A stretch of 45,689 bases of DNA from Chara braunii (GCA_003427395.1 BFEA01001134.1:57748-103436); one strand, 5' to 3'; counted from the stretch's first letter, positions 1 through 11,204 are shown. The notes: a model not told the origin generated them from the letters alone. Numbers and translations: made by a program.

Positions 1-64
<64 letters not shown>

Positions 65-598
65 ACTCACATACACACACACATACATTCTTTTGTCTAT
101 TGATGGGGAGCGCCACCTGCTCGAAACTGGGTTCAACGTCCCATGAACATCGTGAATAAAGCACCAGCCGGGACCCCACACACACACTCTCTTCGAGTTG
201 TGTATAGCAAACATGACAAAACATACATACAGCATAATCACGACCTTACCCTTCTCGAACCACATAAACAAATGAACTACGGGTTGCGCACTTATACCCT
301 CACGGTAAATCAATAGATAGATAGATAGATATCATGTCTATTCCCTGTCCTTCGTCAGGTTCTCATTTACTTCTTCTCAGAGAGGTGAAAGTGTGCTTCT
401 GATATGTAGACAACCGGCACTTGCCGCTAAAACACACAAACATTGATAACATCCTATCACAAGTAATACAGACACTGATAGACCGCGCCAGGCGCGGTAG
501 CGCAGCCAAGGGAGCCCCGGAGGCCATGTCCAAGTTGTTGAGTTTTTGTTTTGGTTTGGAATGCACGGGGTCCCTCGACATGTGATCTGAAAGTGTCG
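1..598. other. Left flank of the LTR element, CA microsatellite, no gene
   Basis: An almost pure (CA)n tract runs from 11 to about 60 and extends as CA-rich DNA to about 88. A short GATA tract lies at 315-331. An 8 bp inverted repeat with a one-base spacer (accgcgcc/ggcgcggt) sits near 482-498. Short open frames here are Val/Cys-rich translations of the CA tract or lack any family resemblance, so I call no gene. Confidence 0.7.
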
Positions 599-799
599 TG
601 GTGTGAGGAAACCCGGGGAGGGGCCGCCTACTGTTCGCTGAAGCCAAGGGCAACAGCGCCTGTCACTCGCTGCGCCCACTTCCGAGGTCCTCAACGTCCA
701 GTAGGGGGAAATGTCTTTAATGTTGAAAAAATAATAATAATAATAATATCGGCTCATTATGCCAATAATGTTGATCAGCGATCTTAGTTACAGTTCTCT

Positions 800-2725
800 C
801 CCAGTCCCCCGATCGTTACGTCATCCTCAGATTAAATAATAATAAAAAAAAGAAAAATATAAGAGAAAATTCGAGCAGCGGAATGCCCTACCCACTCTCA
901 CCTTCGCACTTATTAACCCAATCCCTCATTCTCCCTCGAGGCACACCTCCTCTTTTCTCAGCGAATGTATGAGCTCACACCCTGTCACAGAGTTCCAGAC
1001 CTCAGTTAGGGACAGATGTGGATTGATCTTAGGCAAAGGAATAAAATAAACAAGTAGACGAATGTTTAAATGAATAAATAAATAAATAAAATTGTGTTGT
1101 GCATACAACCATTCACTCATTCACCCACTCGCCTGCTCGCTGCCACATGCCTGTGTTCTCACACACCCTTACACTCGATCTTTAAAAAAAAACAAGAGAG
1201 ATCATCGAAACAGTCAAGCACAGTTCCTCTTATCCCTGCAGAATCGTGCAAAACCAATAGGACATTACTCAAGCACAAGTTTCCTGTTGTTCCCTCACCA
1301 CTCCCTTTCTCTCTTTCACTTGCTCATAAGTCCTTCCTCCTTCCGTCTCCGACCGGCGAGGGCAATCAGAAATAACTTTACACCGCCGAGTGCTCGCACT
1401 CTGGCCCTATCAAACTTGGCCTCTACCCGAGACCGTATTGCAGAATGAAAGGCAAAAAAAAAAAAAAAAGAATTTAAATATTCAAGGTAAAATTAAAGAC
1501 TTTAAATGATCGATACCCCTCAGGCTCAGACTGTTGGTGAACTAGGAGCACCAGTCGCTGTTGAGGCGAGGTCAAAAATATGCAGGCTGACCCATGATAC
1601 TTTCCTAGGAGAAACTCTGACAACGGGCGCGCGATAGAATCCAACTCTCATGCTGGCTATTCGGAAGCACACACATTACCTGTCAGTGGCTGGTCGCCCG
1701 TTGGCTGTACTGCGAAAGGGTCTGACCCCACCAACTGCGGAGATGCTTAATTGCCAGACAGAGAAAAGAACCGCTCCTCCCAGCGGTGGGTTTGCTTGAT
1801 AGGCAAACTACCGAAGGTGCTCGCTTCCGTCAGCAGGGGGTTCGTTCGAGTGTCAAACCAGCACTAAGGACTGCTGCCGTCAGCAATGGAACTGCTCGCT
1901 TGGCAGATCAAATAAACGATCCACTCCCGCCGGCAGCGGGACTGCTTGATTTATGGAACACTGAAAAGAGTTGTCTTCGCTAACAGCGGTTTTTCCTTAT
2001 TGGTAGTCCACTGAAAGACACTGTTCCCGCTAGCAGCGGGATTGCCTGACTGGGAAGATCACTGAAAAGAGTTGTCCCCGCTAACAGCGGGTTCTCCTGA
2101 TTGGTAGCTCACTGGAAAACACTGTTCCCGCTAGCAGCGGGATTGCCTGATTGGTAATTCACTGAACGACACTATTCCCGCTAACTGCGGGGTTGCCTCA
2201 TTGAGAAGATCACTAAAAAGAGTTATCCCCGCTAACAGCGGGTTCTCCTGATTGGTAGCTCACTGGAAGACACTGTTTCCGCTAGCAGTGGGATTGCCTG
2301 ATTGGTAGCTCACTTAAGGACACCGCTCCCGTTAGCAGCGGAATTGCCTAATTGGTAATTCACGGAACGACACTGTTACCGCTAGCTGCGGGGTTGCCTG
2401 ATTGGGAAGATCACTGAAAAGAGTTGTCCCCTCTACCAACGGGTTCTCCTGATTGGTAGCTCACTGGAAGACACTGTTCCCGCTAGTAGCCCGCTAGTAG
2501 CAGGATTGCCTGATTGATTACACCGTCCCACACAATACACCGGCTCACAACCTCCCTGTGCACCGGCCTCTGAGCGGCATGTCTCAGATCGACCTCAATG
2601 AGTGTTGAGCACGCCTGGCGCGCCAGCGCACCTATACAATCCCCATCCCCCAATCGTTACGTCATCCTCAAATTAAATAATAATAAAAAATATGAAAAAT
2701 ATAAAAGAAAATCCGAGCAGCGGAA
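800..2725. repeat. Internal direct repeat within the left LTR (~85 bp, two copies)
   Basis: About 85 bp at 805-890 recurs at 2640-2725 (shared: ccccaatcgttacgtcatcc, then an AT-rich stretch ending gagcagcggaatgccc). The same pair occurs in the right LTR near 10260-10335 and 12130-12215. The repeat was therefore already inside the LTR before this insertion and brackets the ~50 bp array. The coordinates span from the first copy through the second. Confidence 0.75.
1755..2515. repeat. ~50 bp tandem array in left LTR (hairpin plus CCAAT box per unit)
   Basis: About 15 units with a ~50.5 bp period; the first five or so are degenerate. A typical unit contains CCCGCTAGCAGCGGG, a 6 bp stem with a 3-base loop, followed by ctgattggtag. 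On the transcribed (minus) strand the latter reads CCAATCAG, the core recognised by NF-Y. Better preserved units alternate in a trimer of ~151 bp: an 'aacagcggg' type, an 'agcagcggg' type and an 'agctgcgggg' type. Confidence 0.85.
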
Positions 2726-2973
2726 TGCCCACCTCACACAGCCAAGCGAACCTTTTTTTTTTTTTTTTTTTTTTTTTTCCTTTGTACTCCATGCACCTGG
2801 GAATTCTCTGCCTTCTACGACCTAGTAGAATCCTGTTGAACCTGGCTGTATTTAGTGTCAGATACTTCTATTAGTAAATAGTAATAATTATTACGGTAAC
2901 ACTATGACACTCCATACAGTTTCAGCGCGCAGGGGCACCGACTATCCTTGCAACCCGCTCACTCTCCTCCCCG

Positions 2974-3058
<85 letters not shown>

Positions 3059-3062
3059 CTCT
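2974..3062. repeat. (CT)n microsatellite in left LTR
   Basis: A nearly pure CT tract, seen directly. The matching tract in the right LTR (12461-12523) is shorter and interrupted. Long Ser/Leu or Glu/Arg open frames over it are artefacts of the repeat. Confidence 0.95.
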
Positions 3063-3829
3063 GTGTGTATGTGTGTGTCTCCTTCTCCCCCTCTTTGCCC
3101 AGCACAGGCGGGCTATATCTAACATCGTCTTTCCCGCCAATAAAACAGACCTCAATCAAAGTTGTATCTGGGGCAACTTTCAGCAAAGGTCCATGTAACA
3201 TAGTAACCAACCACGTGTTGTATTTGAGGGGAAGGCATAGTGATCTACTACAATCTTTTCCCGAATATAAAACACATCTATCAAGATTGTACTTGGAGCA
3301 ACTTTCAGTCCGAGTACATCAATTGCACGTTCCTGGGATTAACAACTTAGTAGGTTCTTCCTCTCTCTCTTACTTGCACAGATTAAAGCTCCCACTCTCG
3401 CAGTCTTTCTCTCTCTCACTCTCACGGTACTCCATGACTGTAGCCTGCTCCCGTACGGGAGCAGGCACAAATCAACACCACCTCGGCTGCACACTCCTAG
3501 TCCGCTGTTCCGACACACTCATTCGTTGCGTGCTCTGCGGTCGCTTGCCCAGGCGCTGCGTTCGCTGTTGCCCCCTGCCCGTGCGCTGCGTTCCCTCTGG
3601 TCCCTCAGTCCCCAAATCCTCCTGTCCTCTTCGTCAACTGGTCTGGCTATATGCAGGCTGACGCCCCGGTCGTGGGCCCCAGCAGACCGAAGGTACCTGG
3701 AAATCCGGGTTCCCAGACCTGGAATAGTTGCGGTACCAATGCAGCCCATGTAGGTCCAGCGGTACCACCAAGATATGCAGCCGCAAGGCCAGTAAGGGGC
3801 CATGTACTTAGATCAGTCCCACAAGCCGA

Positions 3830-4560
3830 ATTAACGAAAAGTGGGCTCTTTAAATGACCCGTACCAGTGGCCTGTAGAGTGTTGCACCGTGGCAATACCA
3901 AAAAAAATGGAGTTCACACTAGGGACCGTGATATTGTTGTTTAGAACTGCAGCAGCCCGTACTGTTACCATACCAGTGTCGGATCCTGAAACAATCATTC
4001 GAGCTGGGGTAACCCGTACCGTACCATTACCGAATCTGAAATAACCATCTCGGACTGCAGTGACCTGAACCATGGCGACGCCGAACCTGTCCCGAACCCG
4101 TGAACCATGACTGTCACAGACCGGCAACCGCGCCATGCCAATGCCAAACCAGATACCTGACCTGAAGTAACCGTTCTGAATAGCCGCAGCCTGAACCAGC
4201 TTAATGCCGAATACTGTAGAATGGAGCGATACCGTGCCGGTTCCGTTTCAGCAGTCGTTCCAAACCAATAGAATACCGTACCGCCCAGCAGATCCACCAC
4301 ACCAGTACCATCAAATACTCAAACCATACCTGTCCCAAACCAGAGCTTCGTGCCACGTCGTGTGTGTCGTGCCAGCACTGACAAAAGACTGTACAGTACT
4401 TGTTCTGAACCAAAGAGTCATGCCTGCTCCAGACCGGCGTCCGCACTCAGAACAACAACTCTGCCTGACCCGTACCAGAGTAGGACCTGTTGCCACGTCA
4501 TACCAACCATGTTGCGTGACCCCAAAATCGGTCCCACTCACTCAATAAACTCGGGCTATC
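3830..4560. repeat. Degenerate cytosine/purine-rich repeat zone in left LTR
   Basis: The sequence keeps returning to short words such as gtaccgtacc, tgaacc, ccaaacc and cgaacctgtcccgaaccc with irregular spacing. It looks like an old simple repeat, but I cannot set a clean period by eye. It produces Trp/Val-rich open frames on the minus strand that I do not regard as genes. The right LTR counterpart is about 13290-13900. Confidence 0.45.
4315..4436. other. 122 bp segment present only in the left LTR
   Basis: Left and right LTRs align up to about 4314 and 13763, then resume at gcgtccgcac (4437). The segment is missing from the right copy. A deletion in the right LTR is more likely than an insertion in the left, because the segment has the same composition as the surrounding repeat zone and no insertion hallmarks. 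Confidence 0.7.
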
Positions 4561-4665
4561 GCAGGGGTCGCAATCAGGTGGATCGGGAAAATCAAGCATG
4601 GGTTCATAATTATTGAAAACTTGCACGGATCAACGGTCTCGGGGTAAATAAATAATTCCGGGCAA

Positions 4666-5060
4666 AATTTTCTCAAAAATATATTCTGATAAAAATTAAT
4701 CAAATAACAATTAATCATTTGTTTTCTCCTCTTTTATTATTTTCATTTTTTTCGCGCACTATTAATTCTGCTATAGGAATTAATGAAAACAAAGAACAAT
4801 TTTATCAAGGATGAATTCCGATAAAACTTAATTAAATAACAAATATTCTGTTATTTTCCTCCCTTTTATTATTTTGAATTCTTTTTCTCACTTTTAATTC
4901 TGCTATCAGAAATAATGAAAATGAGGAGCAGTTTTATTATGAATGAATTCATATGAGATTTAATTAAATCGCAAATATTCAGTTATTCTCACCCCTTTCA
5001 TTATTTTTAATTATTTTTTTCAATTTTAATTTTGTTATTAAAATTAATTAAATTGAGGCT
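4666..5060. repeat. Three ~132 bp AT-rich tandem units in left LTR
   Basis: Units start near 4666, 4799 and 4931. Each contains a tgataaaa/tgagattt-type start, an aaataacaaatattc-like block, a cccttttattattttt block and a ttttaattctgctat block. The right LTR has the same three units at about 13990-14385. In the transcribed orientation they lie about 320-720 bp from the LTR start. Confidence 0.75.
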
Positions 5061-5249
5061 CTCATTTCCCCACCAACTGTACGACGTAAAATAGTCGCGC
5101 CAAAGCCTACTACCATTCCTCCGTGCCCCGACTGACCGCTTCGGGAACAGCCTCGGAACGGACAGAAATGACTGGTGCTTGGCACGACAGGTGTGACCGC
5201 TCTTCTTGTTGATCTCAAGGGTCAAGTTCAACAGTCGATGCGGGGAATT

Positions 5250-5274
5250 TTAGGGGTCTCTTTCCGACCCCTAA
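5250..5274. other. Perfect 9 bp hairpin near the LTR edge (left copy)
   Basis: TTAGGGGTC and GACCCCTAA flank a 7-base loop (tctttcc). A T-run follows on the plus strand. The hairpin lies about 110 bp from the LTR's minus-strand start and is intact in both LTRs, although surrounding bases differ. Role unknown. Confidence 0.8.
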
Positions 5275-5384
5275 TTTTTTTCGATGGCTCTGATGAAAGT
5301 TTCGGTCAATCCCTCTTTAGGCACTTAATCAAAGGCCCAATCCGTCGAAATTCGGGTGACCGACTGACCTTCGGCCGCCCGACA

Positions 5385-5410
5385 AACAAGCCCGGACCTC
5401 TTCTCGACGC
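5385..5410 (-). other. Possible degenerate polypurine tract
   Basis: The plus-strand priming site should lie just inside the left LTR. On the minus strand the sequence contains a purine run (gagaagagg) about 14 bases before the LTR start, with pyrimidines between. Only the position supports the call; the sequence is a poor match. Confidence 0.25.
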
Positions 5411-5944
5411 CCCCGTCGAGTCCACGTTGTCTCAATCAGACGAATCGTATGAGATTCAAAGTGACCATACGCGCACGGCTCTTATGTCGGCGCTTCTCTT
5501 TTCCCCAAACTGTGATCGTTGACCAAAGAAGGACGTTTTCTCAAGGTTGGAAAACTCGACAGTCTGCAACATCATCCACTACCCTCTAAGAAACCATCCT
5601 ATCGTTAAGCAAAGTCCCCATGATACTACTCCCAGAAACGTGAAATACGTCCTGAGACACGTTCTCTCAGGCATCAAAGAAAACGGGGCCGGTGCAGTAC
5701 GCTCTAGCGCTCGAAGCCGTGACTGACGTGCGACTGAAACGACGTTGGTATAAGGTTTGTCTGCTAACGGCCTATAATCAGCGAAAATCTCATCGATCGG
5801 AGGTACCGGTTTCCCTCGTTAGAGATCGGTAAGAATCGTGGGTTCATCTCGCGTTCGCTTGGACGCTTCCCTCATGGAACATCGTATACACTGACTAAGC
5901 GCTAGCCTCAAGGGCGTTGTTGTATCAGTAACCCCCTTTGGGCC

Positions 5945-7797
5945 TCATTTCCGTGGTGATAGTACTTTTCGTTCTTCTTCCTCTCCCTCTCGATCCATGA
6001 TAACTATATCTGGTTCAACTCCCTTCTTTAACGAAAGAGTCCACAATGATTTGGTAGGGGCGACGTGGATGGACACTATAGGCGCCTTGCCTCCTGATGG
6101 TAAGAAAATCCCGACACTCCGACTCTTTATCGTCACCTTTACCTCGTTCAACCTTGCTCGTCTGACCTCCAAGTCCTCCTTCGAAGGAAATACGGATACA
6201 TCTCTGAGATCGTCAGTTCTCTTGAGGTACTGTCGGTCCTCAAGTCTCACTACGCCATAGTCTATTGCCTTTTGAAGATCGGGGCAATCTCTCCCGATAT
6301 AGTCATCCGAACAACAATAGACGCATGTGTTACGAGTAGAAAAAAGTTCATCCTAAGTCCGTCTATATCCCCCATGTCCACCTGATGCTGGAGCATCTTG
6401 AGGACGAGGGTCAGGCTCACGTTGTTCTCTTACATCATCACGATGGTCCCGATCAACATTCTCTTATCGTACCGCTCGTTGGAATTGCTGAGTCGGTCTC
6501 TCACCGTCACATGGTCATACCTATCTAAACTCTTAGGATACCCCTCTGCATGCCGGAGGTCTTCGGGACCTCGATCATATCTCGGGTTATGAGGGTAGGT
6601 CTCCACCCGACCGTGTCGTCGATACCCGTTCTCCCTATCTCTCGCATGGTCGCTAGAGTAGTCAGCCGGTCGATCATGATCTTCGTCCTTGTACCTAGGG
6701 GAATCGTCGCAACGTATATGATATTGTTGCAACTCTCTCGCTCGATAATCGGCTAATGTCTGAGGGTTTCTATCGTCCGCGTCTCTCAACGGTCCTGGGT
6801 CTCGATTATCCCACCTTAGCGAGTACGCTGAACCAGTCCGAACTCGATCGCACCTCAGCGAGTTCGATGAACCGTTCCTCGCCTGATAACCAACAGTCTC
6901 CGTCATTTCTCTCATCTCCCTCATCTCATCTACCACAGTTTCTGTAGGTCGGTGCAGTTGGACTCTATCCAACAAATATCGTTGATCCGCCCAAGGTTGA
7001 TCATTGAAGTCAGGACACCTCTCTATATCGTACTCTCGGTAGATAGAGAAGTCCCGTTGCCGCATCCCTCTCCAAACTAAATCCTTATAGTCATCTCATC
7101 CAACTTTCATAGCCAACTCGAGAACCGTTGTAAAATCTATATTGTCATGGGGGAGTTCCCTAAGTATCCCCTTCTGTTTCCCTCTGGGAAGTCAACAGAT
7201 GAAAATTGTGCATCGGTCGACTTCCGACAGCTTCCCCTTTGCGATCAGAGCATCTGATATCTTTTGGAAGCGTTTACCGAATGCCTGAACACTTACGTCT
7301 TCACCCTGCGTCATCGACTCCAGATCCCTTATCGAGTATCTAATGTCCTCTAGCTTGAAGAGTTCGTAAAGACTAGTCTTTTGGGTAGTTTACTTTCTGT
7401 CCCTTGGTCGAATATTTTTGATCACCTGGCTCAGGCTTGGGTCCGAGTTAAACATAAAATTGTCTATAATCTCATCCTCGGACCACTGGCTACGGTACGT
7501 ATGTCGCTCCCACTTTTCGAGGTACTCGGTGATACCGTAACCCCTAAAGATGGGTGGCCTAATATCTAACTCCGTCGGTTGGTGAGAGATGATGAATCGA
7601 TCTCTCCTTTCATAAGGGAGCGTATACGACTCGCCCGTCTCCGGATCGTAGATCCGTTGAGGCGGCCTGCTCCTCTCATGAGGCCTATCTTTATCCCTCC
7701 AAGTCTGATCCCTGACGCACTGATCTCTCCAGTCATCTTTGCGTCGGTCCCCTCTAGCGTCTCTCCGCTCGTAGGTAGGTGAGCGTCGATCGTCCAT
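5945..7797 (-). pseudogene. gag: Broken gag of the LTR retrotransposon (capsid-like region and zinc knuckle)
   Basis: This is the remnant of a nucleocapsid polyprotein that would package element RNA in cytoplasmic particles. One frame runs from ATG at 7797 to 6430 and is interrupted by stops at 7390-7392, 7192-7194 and 7096-7098. A frameshift near 6455-6470 moves to a second frame that continues to 5945, with a stop at 6353-6355. The N-terminal part is Arg/Asp-rich (residues 1-75). It is followed by a retrotransposon capsid-like stretch (FRGYGITEYLEKWE, then WSEDEIIDNF, later QAFGKRFQKISDAL), a second long Arg/Asp-rich linker, and a zinc knuckle at 6284-6325. The knuckle reads C-x2-C-x4-Y-x4-C, so the usual His is Tyr. 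Gag-like sequence with further stops continues toward 5400. All five stops (including the one at 5945) could arise by C-to-T change from CAA, CAG or CGA. The true start may be upstream at 7991 in another frame. Confidence 0.75.
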
Positions 7798-7802
7798 CTC
7801 TC

Positions 7803-7874
7803 CCCGCCCATCACTTCGAGCTCCCCGTCATCAGGTGACCCGCCCATCACTTCGGGCTCCCCGTCATCAGGTGA
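7803..7874 (-). repeat. 36 bp tandem duplication upstream of the gag frame
   Basis: Two adjacent 36 bp units (7803-7838 and 7839-7874) differ at one base. In the frame beginning at 7991 they encode a repeated 12-residue segment, SPDDGEPEVMGG and SPDDGELEVMGG. Because 36 is a multiple of three the duplication preserves frame, which suggests this stretch was once coding and joined to gag by a now shifted frame. Confidence 0.8.
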
Positions 7875-7991
7875 CCCGCATCTAAAAGGCACGTTCTGTC
7901 GGATGCGCTCCTTGAGCTCGCGAAGAGTTCGGTCGGACGACGGGTGATACCCTCCTATATCTAAATGAATTCCCATGGTGTCGAATTCCAT

Positions 7992-9999
7992 ACCTGGTGT
8001 AAGTGGCTCCTTTGGAGCCCGGACCTGATGAATAAGTCCGGGTAGAACTGCCTAACAATCCTCAAACCTATAAGTCTATATTTCACTCTTAATGGACGAT
8101 AAACTAATTAGAATCACTCATTCAGCCCGGACCCATGATAAACTACTCCTTCATGTCTCCAACCTACTCGATCTGTTGGCAAAGTCCAGATTGTCTTTCT
8201 GTCCATCACGACGAGATAGAGTCCCATCCTAATGTGAGAGTCGTCAAAAAAGAGTTAGCAGCCCGGACTTATTGATTTGTCGGATTGAAGCACTTATACT
8301 TGTTTTTGGGCGGGCGGGATGGGGGAACACCTCTAACAACAAACTGTCGTATGAGAAAATGAAGACTTAGAATAGTCAGAAATAAGGAAGTGAGAGAACT
8401 TCAAGAGACATTGGTAGGGAGACGTATAGAAAGGATTAGGAAAAAGACGTCAAGGCGGCCTAACTGGGAGATCGATCTTCTGCTGCAGGCCGACCGAGCC
8501 TTTGCGGTTTAGATTCGGGTCGAAGCCGCACTAATCTCCTCAGTCGGGTAGCATCACCAAGCCAGAGCTGACCTGTATAGAGAGGGGTTTGAAATTCCGG
8601 TTCAAACAGGGCCTATATGCCTCATTTAAAAAAAGTTCGAATATAAGACATGTGCTCTATTTGGATTTTAACCCTATGGTTACTCGAATATAATACCCTG
8701 TGTTATACTCGAATAGGAAGTGTGGTAAGTCCGAATAGAATGAACACTTTATATGCGAATATAAAGCATGTGTTTTATTCGAGGGGAATTAGAACTTCCC
8801 TCCAATCAGTGCGCCATCAAAATTTATGGATTTCCAGCCAATCAGAATCACAAAGAAAAAATTTTAATAATTTAATTTTTAATTTTTAACACTCTGTTTA
8901 ATTTTAATTCAAATTTACAGGAATCAAATAATTTAGATTCAAAACTGTTTTGTATATTTTAATTTATTATGAGAGCATCGTATATCCACTTTGCACAAGG
9001 AGGTGTCAAAATTTATGGAAATTTTAGCCAATCAAAATCACTCCCAGCGCTCCCTGCCAAAATCCGCTTGAATTTCAAGTTATAAAATAAAACAGTATTT
9101 CTAATTTAATCATTCAATTTGCCAATTTGCAATTAAAATGCTATTTTCGAATTTTCCCCCGCCAGTTTCACCCGTGGAAGATCTCAAAATCCCCGGGTAA
9201 ACGAACCGGTCAACTCTGGTCCGGATGTCTACCGATCAAAATCGCTCCGTTCTGCAGTTAGTAATAAAAAAGCAAAATAAACTATAGTTAATTTACTTTA
9301 TATCTAATTAGCTAGGTAGGGTGTAGCGCCATTAGGGTTTCCACTAACTAGGGTTTTGCGTTTTGCGCGCAGCCGCGCGCGAACCACAAACCCTGATTAT
9401 CGCGGGAAATTTTTTCCCTTGGTCTCGCGAGTCCAAGGTAAAAAGTTATTGGATTACTTTTCTTATTTTTGTTTTTTTTTAATTTAAACAAAATTCCAAA
9501 AAAAATTCAATTTCTCCTTTATTTTCTATTATTTTAAAATTCTGTTGAAGCCCGTCGTTTTTACAACCGGCGTCCGTTTTCCCCAACTAAGATCTCAAAA
9601 CGTCGGGAACAATAAATCGAACAACTTTGCCCTTAACGGTTTCCCCCTAATTTTGCCCCAATCTTTCGTAATTAATAAAAACAGAAATCATACATTTTCA
9701 ATTTAATAATCAGAAAAATAAAAAAAAATGATTTTCTCTAAAACTAGTCGTTAGATCTTCACGAAAATGGTATCAGATTATCCGCCTCGATGCAAGGATG
9801 AACTTTGCTCGGGACGGTTCGCGGGAAAACGTGCGGATCGGGAGATATCAAAGAAAAAAAAAATTAATTAAATAAAAGAAATACAAAAAACAAACTAATC
9901 ATAAAAGGACCCGCTAAATCAGACTAATTAGCGGTATGCCAATTAGTCTACGCACCCCTATTGATTGGGGAAGACCGAGGCCTTGGGGGTGCAGTCCCC
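7992..9999 (-). other. Untranslated leader of the LTR element
   Basis: This 2 kb lies between the primer binding site and gag. It is AT-rich and has no open frame resembling a known protein. Two similar blocks containing tcaaaatttatgga followed by CCAATCA occur at about 8817-8852 and 9007-9042. A stretch at 8630-8790 repeats the motif cgaata with variations. I infer a long gag leader that could hold packaging signals; no signal is identified. Confidence 0.5.
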
Positions 10000-10017
10000 T
10001 CCCCGGCAACGACGCCA
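10000..10017 (-). promoter_or_regulatory. Primer binding site, tRNA-Asp type
   Basis: On the minus strand this reads TGGCGTCGTTGCCGGGGA, the complement of the 3' end of plant tRNA-Asp(GTC) including its CCA, with one mismatch at the sixth base (T for C). It is separated by one base from the LTR end. Position, sequence and spacing together fix the element's orientation. Several plant Ty3-type elements use a tRNA-Asp primer. Confidence 0.85.
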
Positions 10018-11204
10018 ATGTTGTGAGGAAACCCCGGGAGGGTCCACCTACTGTTCGTTGAAGCCAAGGACAACAACGCCTGTCACTCGATGCGCCCGCT
10101 TCCGAGGTCCTCAGCGTCCAGGAGGGGGAAAGGGGCAGCGCTCCCTGTCAACCCCATGCTTAATGGTTGTCTTTAATGTTGACAATAATAATAATAATAA
10201 TAATATCGGCCCACCATGCCAATAATGCTGATCAACGATTTTAGTTACGGTTCTCTCCTAGTCCCCCACTCGTTACGTTATCCTCAGATTAAATAACAAA
10301 AAAAAAAAATAAAAAAAAATCGAGCAGCGGAATGCCCTACCCACTCTCACCTTCGCACTTATTAACCCAATCCCTCATTCTTCCTCGAGGCACACCTCCT
10401 CTTTTCTCAGCGAATGCATGAGCCCACACCCTGTCACAGAGTTCCAGACCTCAGTTAGAGACAGATGTCGATTTATCTTAGGCAAGGGAATAAAATAAAT
10501 AAGTAGACGAATGTTTAAATAAATAAATAAATAAATAAAATCGTGTTGTGCATACAACCATTCACTCATTCACCCACTCGCTTGCTCACTGCCACATGCC
10601 TGTGTTCTCACACACCCTTACACTCGATCTCTAAAAAAAAAACAAGAGAGATCATCGAAACAGTCAGGCACAGTCCCTCTTATCCCTGCAGAATCATGCA
10701 AAACCAATAGGACATTACTCAAGAGCGAGTTTCCTGCTGTTCCCTCACCATTCCCTTTCTCTCTTTCACTTGCTCATAAGTCCTCCCTCCTTCCATCTCC
10801 GACCGGCGAGGGCAATCAGAAATAACTTACACCGCCGAGTGCTCGTACTCTGGCCTTATCAAACTTGGCCTCTACCAGAGACCGTATTGCAGAATGAAAG
10901 GAAAGAAAAAAAAAAAGAGAATTTAAATATTCAAAGTAAAATTAAAGATTTTAAATGATCGATACCTCTCAGGCTCAGACTGCTGGTGAACTAGGAGCAC
11001 GAGTCGCTGTTGAGCCGAGGTCAAAGATCTGCAGGCTGACCCATGATACTTTCCAATGAGAAACTCTGACAACGGGCGAACGATAGAATCCAGCTCTCAT
11101 GCTGGCTATTCGGAAGCACTCAGATTACCTGTCAGTGCCTCGTCGCCCGTTGGCTGTTCTGCGAAAGGGTCTAACCCCGCCAACTGCGGAGATGCTTAAT
11201 TGCC

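Larger units (their letters stand above)
599..5384 (-). repeat. Left LTR (3' LTR of the minus-strand element), 4.79 kb
   Basis: This matches 10019-14711 end to end in direct orientation, starting TGGTGTGAGG and ending CGCCCGACA. It carries a ~50 bp tandem array (1755-2515), a poly-T tract (about 2753-2778), a CT tract (2974-3062), a degenerate gtacc/tgaacc-rich zone (3830-4560), a 3 x 132 bp AT-rich array (4666-5060) and a perfect hairpin (5250-5274). Compared with the right LTR it has a longer CT tract, an extra 122 bp segment at 4315-4436, and lacks 39 bp found near 10134-10172. The open frames inside it (Ser/Leu-rich, Glu/Arg-rich and Trp-rich) follow these repeats and are not genes. Confidence 0.9.

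Noticed and set aside
1755-2515. CRISPR-like array (short palindromic repeats at ~50 bp spacing)
   Set aside because: The intervals between the palindromes are themselves repeated, there are no unique spacers, no cas genes, and the context is eukaryotic.
2904-3661. Long Ser/Leu-rich and Glu/Arg-rich open frames over the CT tract
   Set aside because: They are translations of (CT)n inside an LTR, with overlapping frames on both strands and no domain.
3831-4446. Trp/Val-rich minus-strand open frames, also at 13280-13868
   Set aside because: Composition follows the degenerate gtacc/tgaacc repeat zone; the frames are not conserved between the two LTR copies.
9768-9777. TGGTATCAGA as an initiator-Met tRNA primer binding site on the plus strand
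   Set aside because: It is 240 bp from the LTR, only ten bases match, and a far better tRNA-Asp site abuts the LTR on the other strand.
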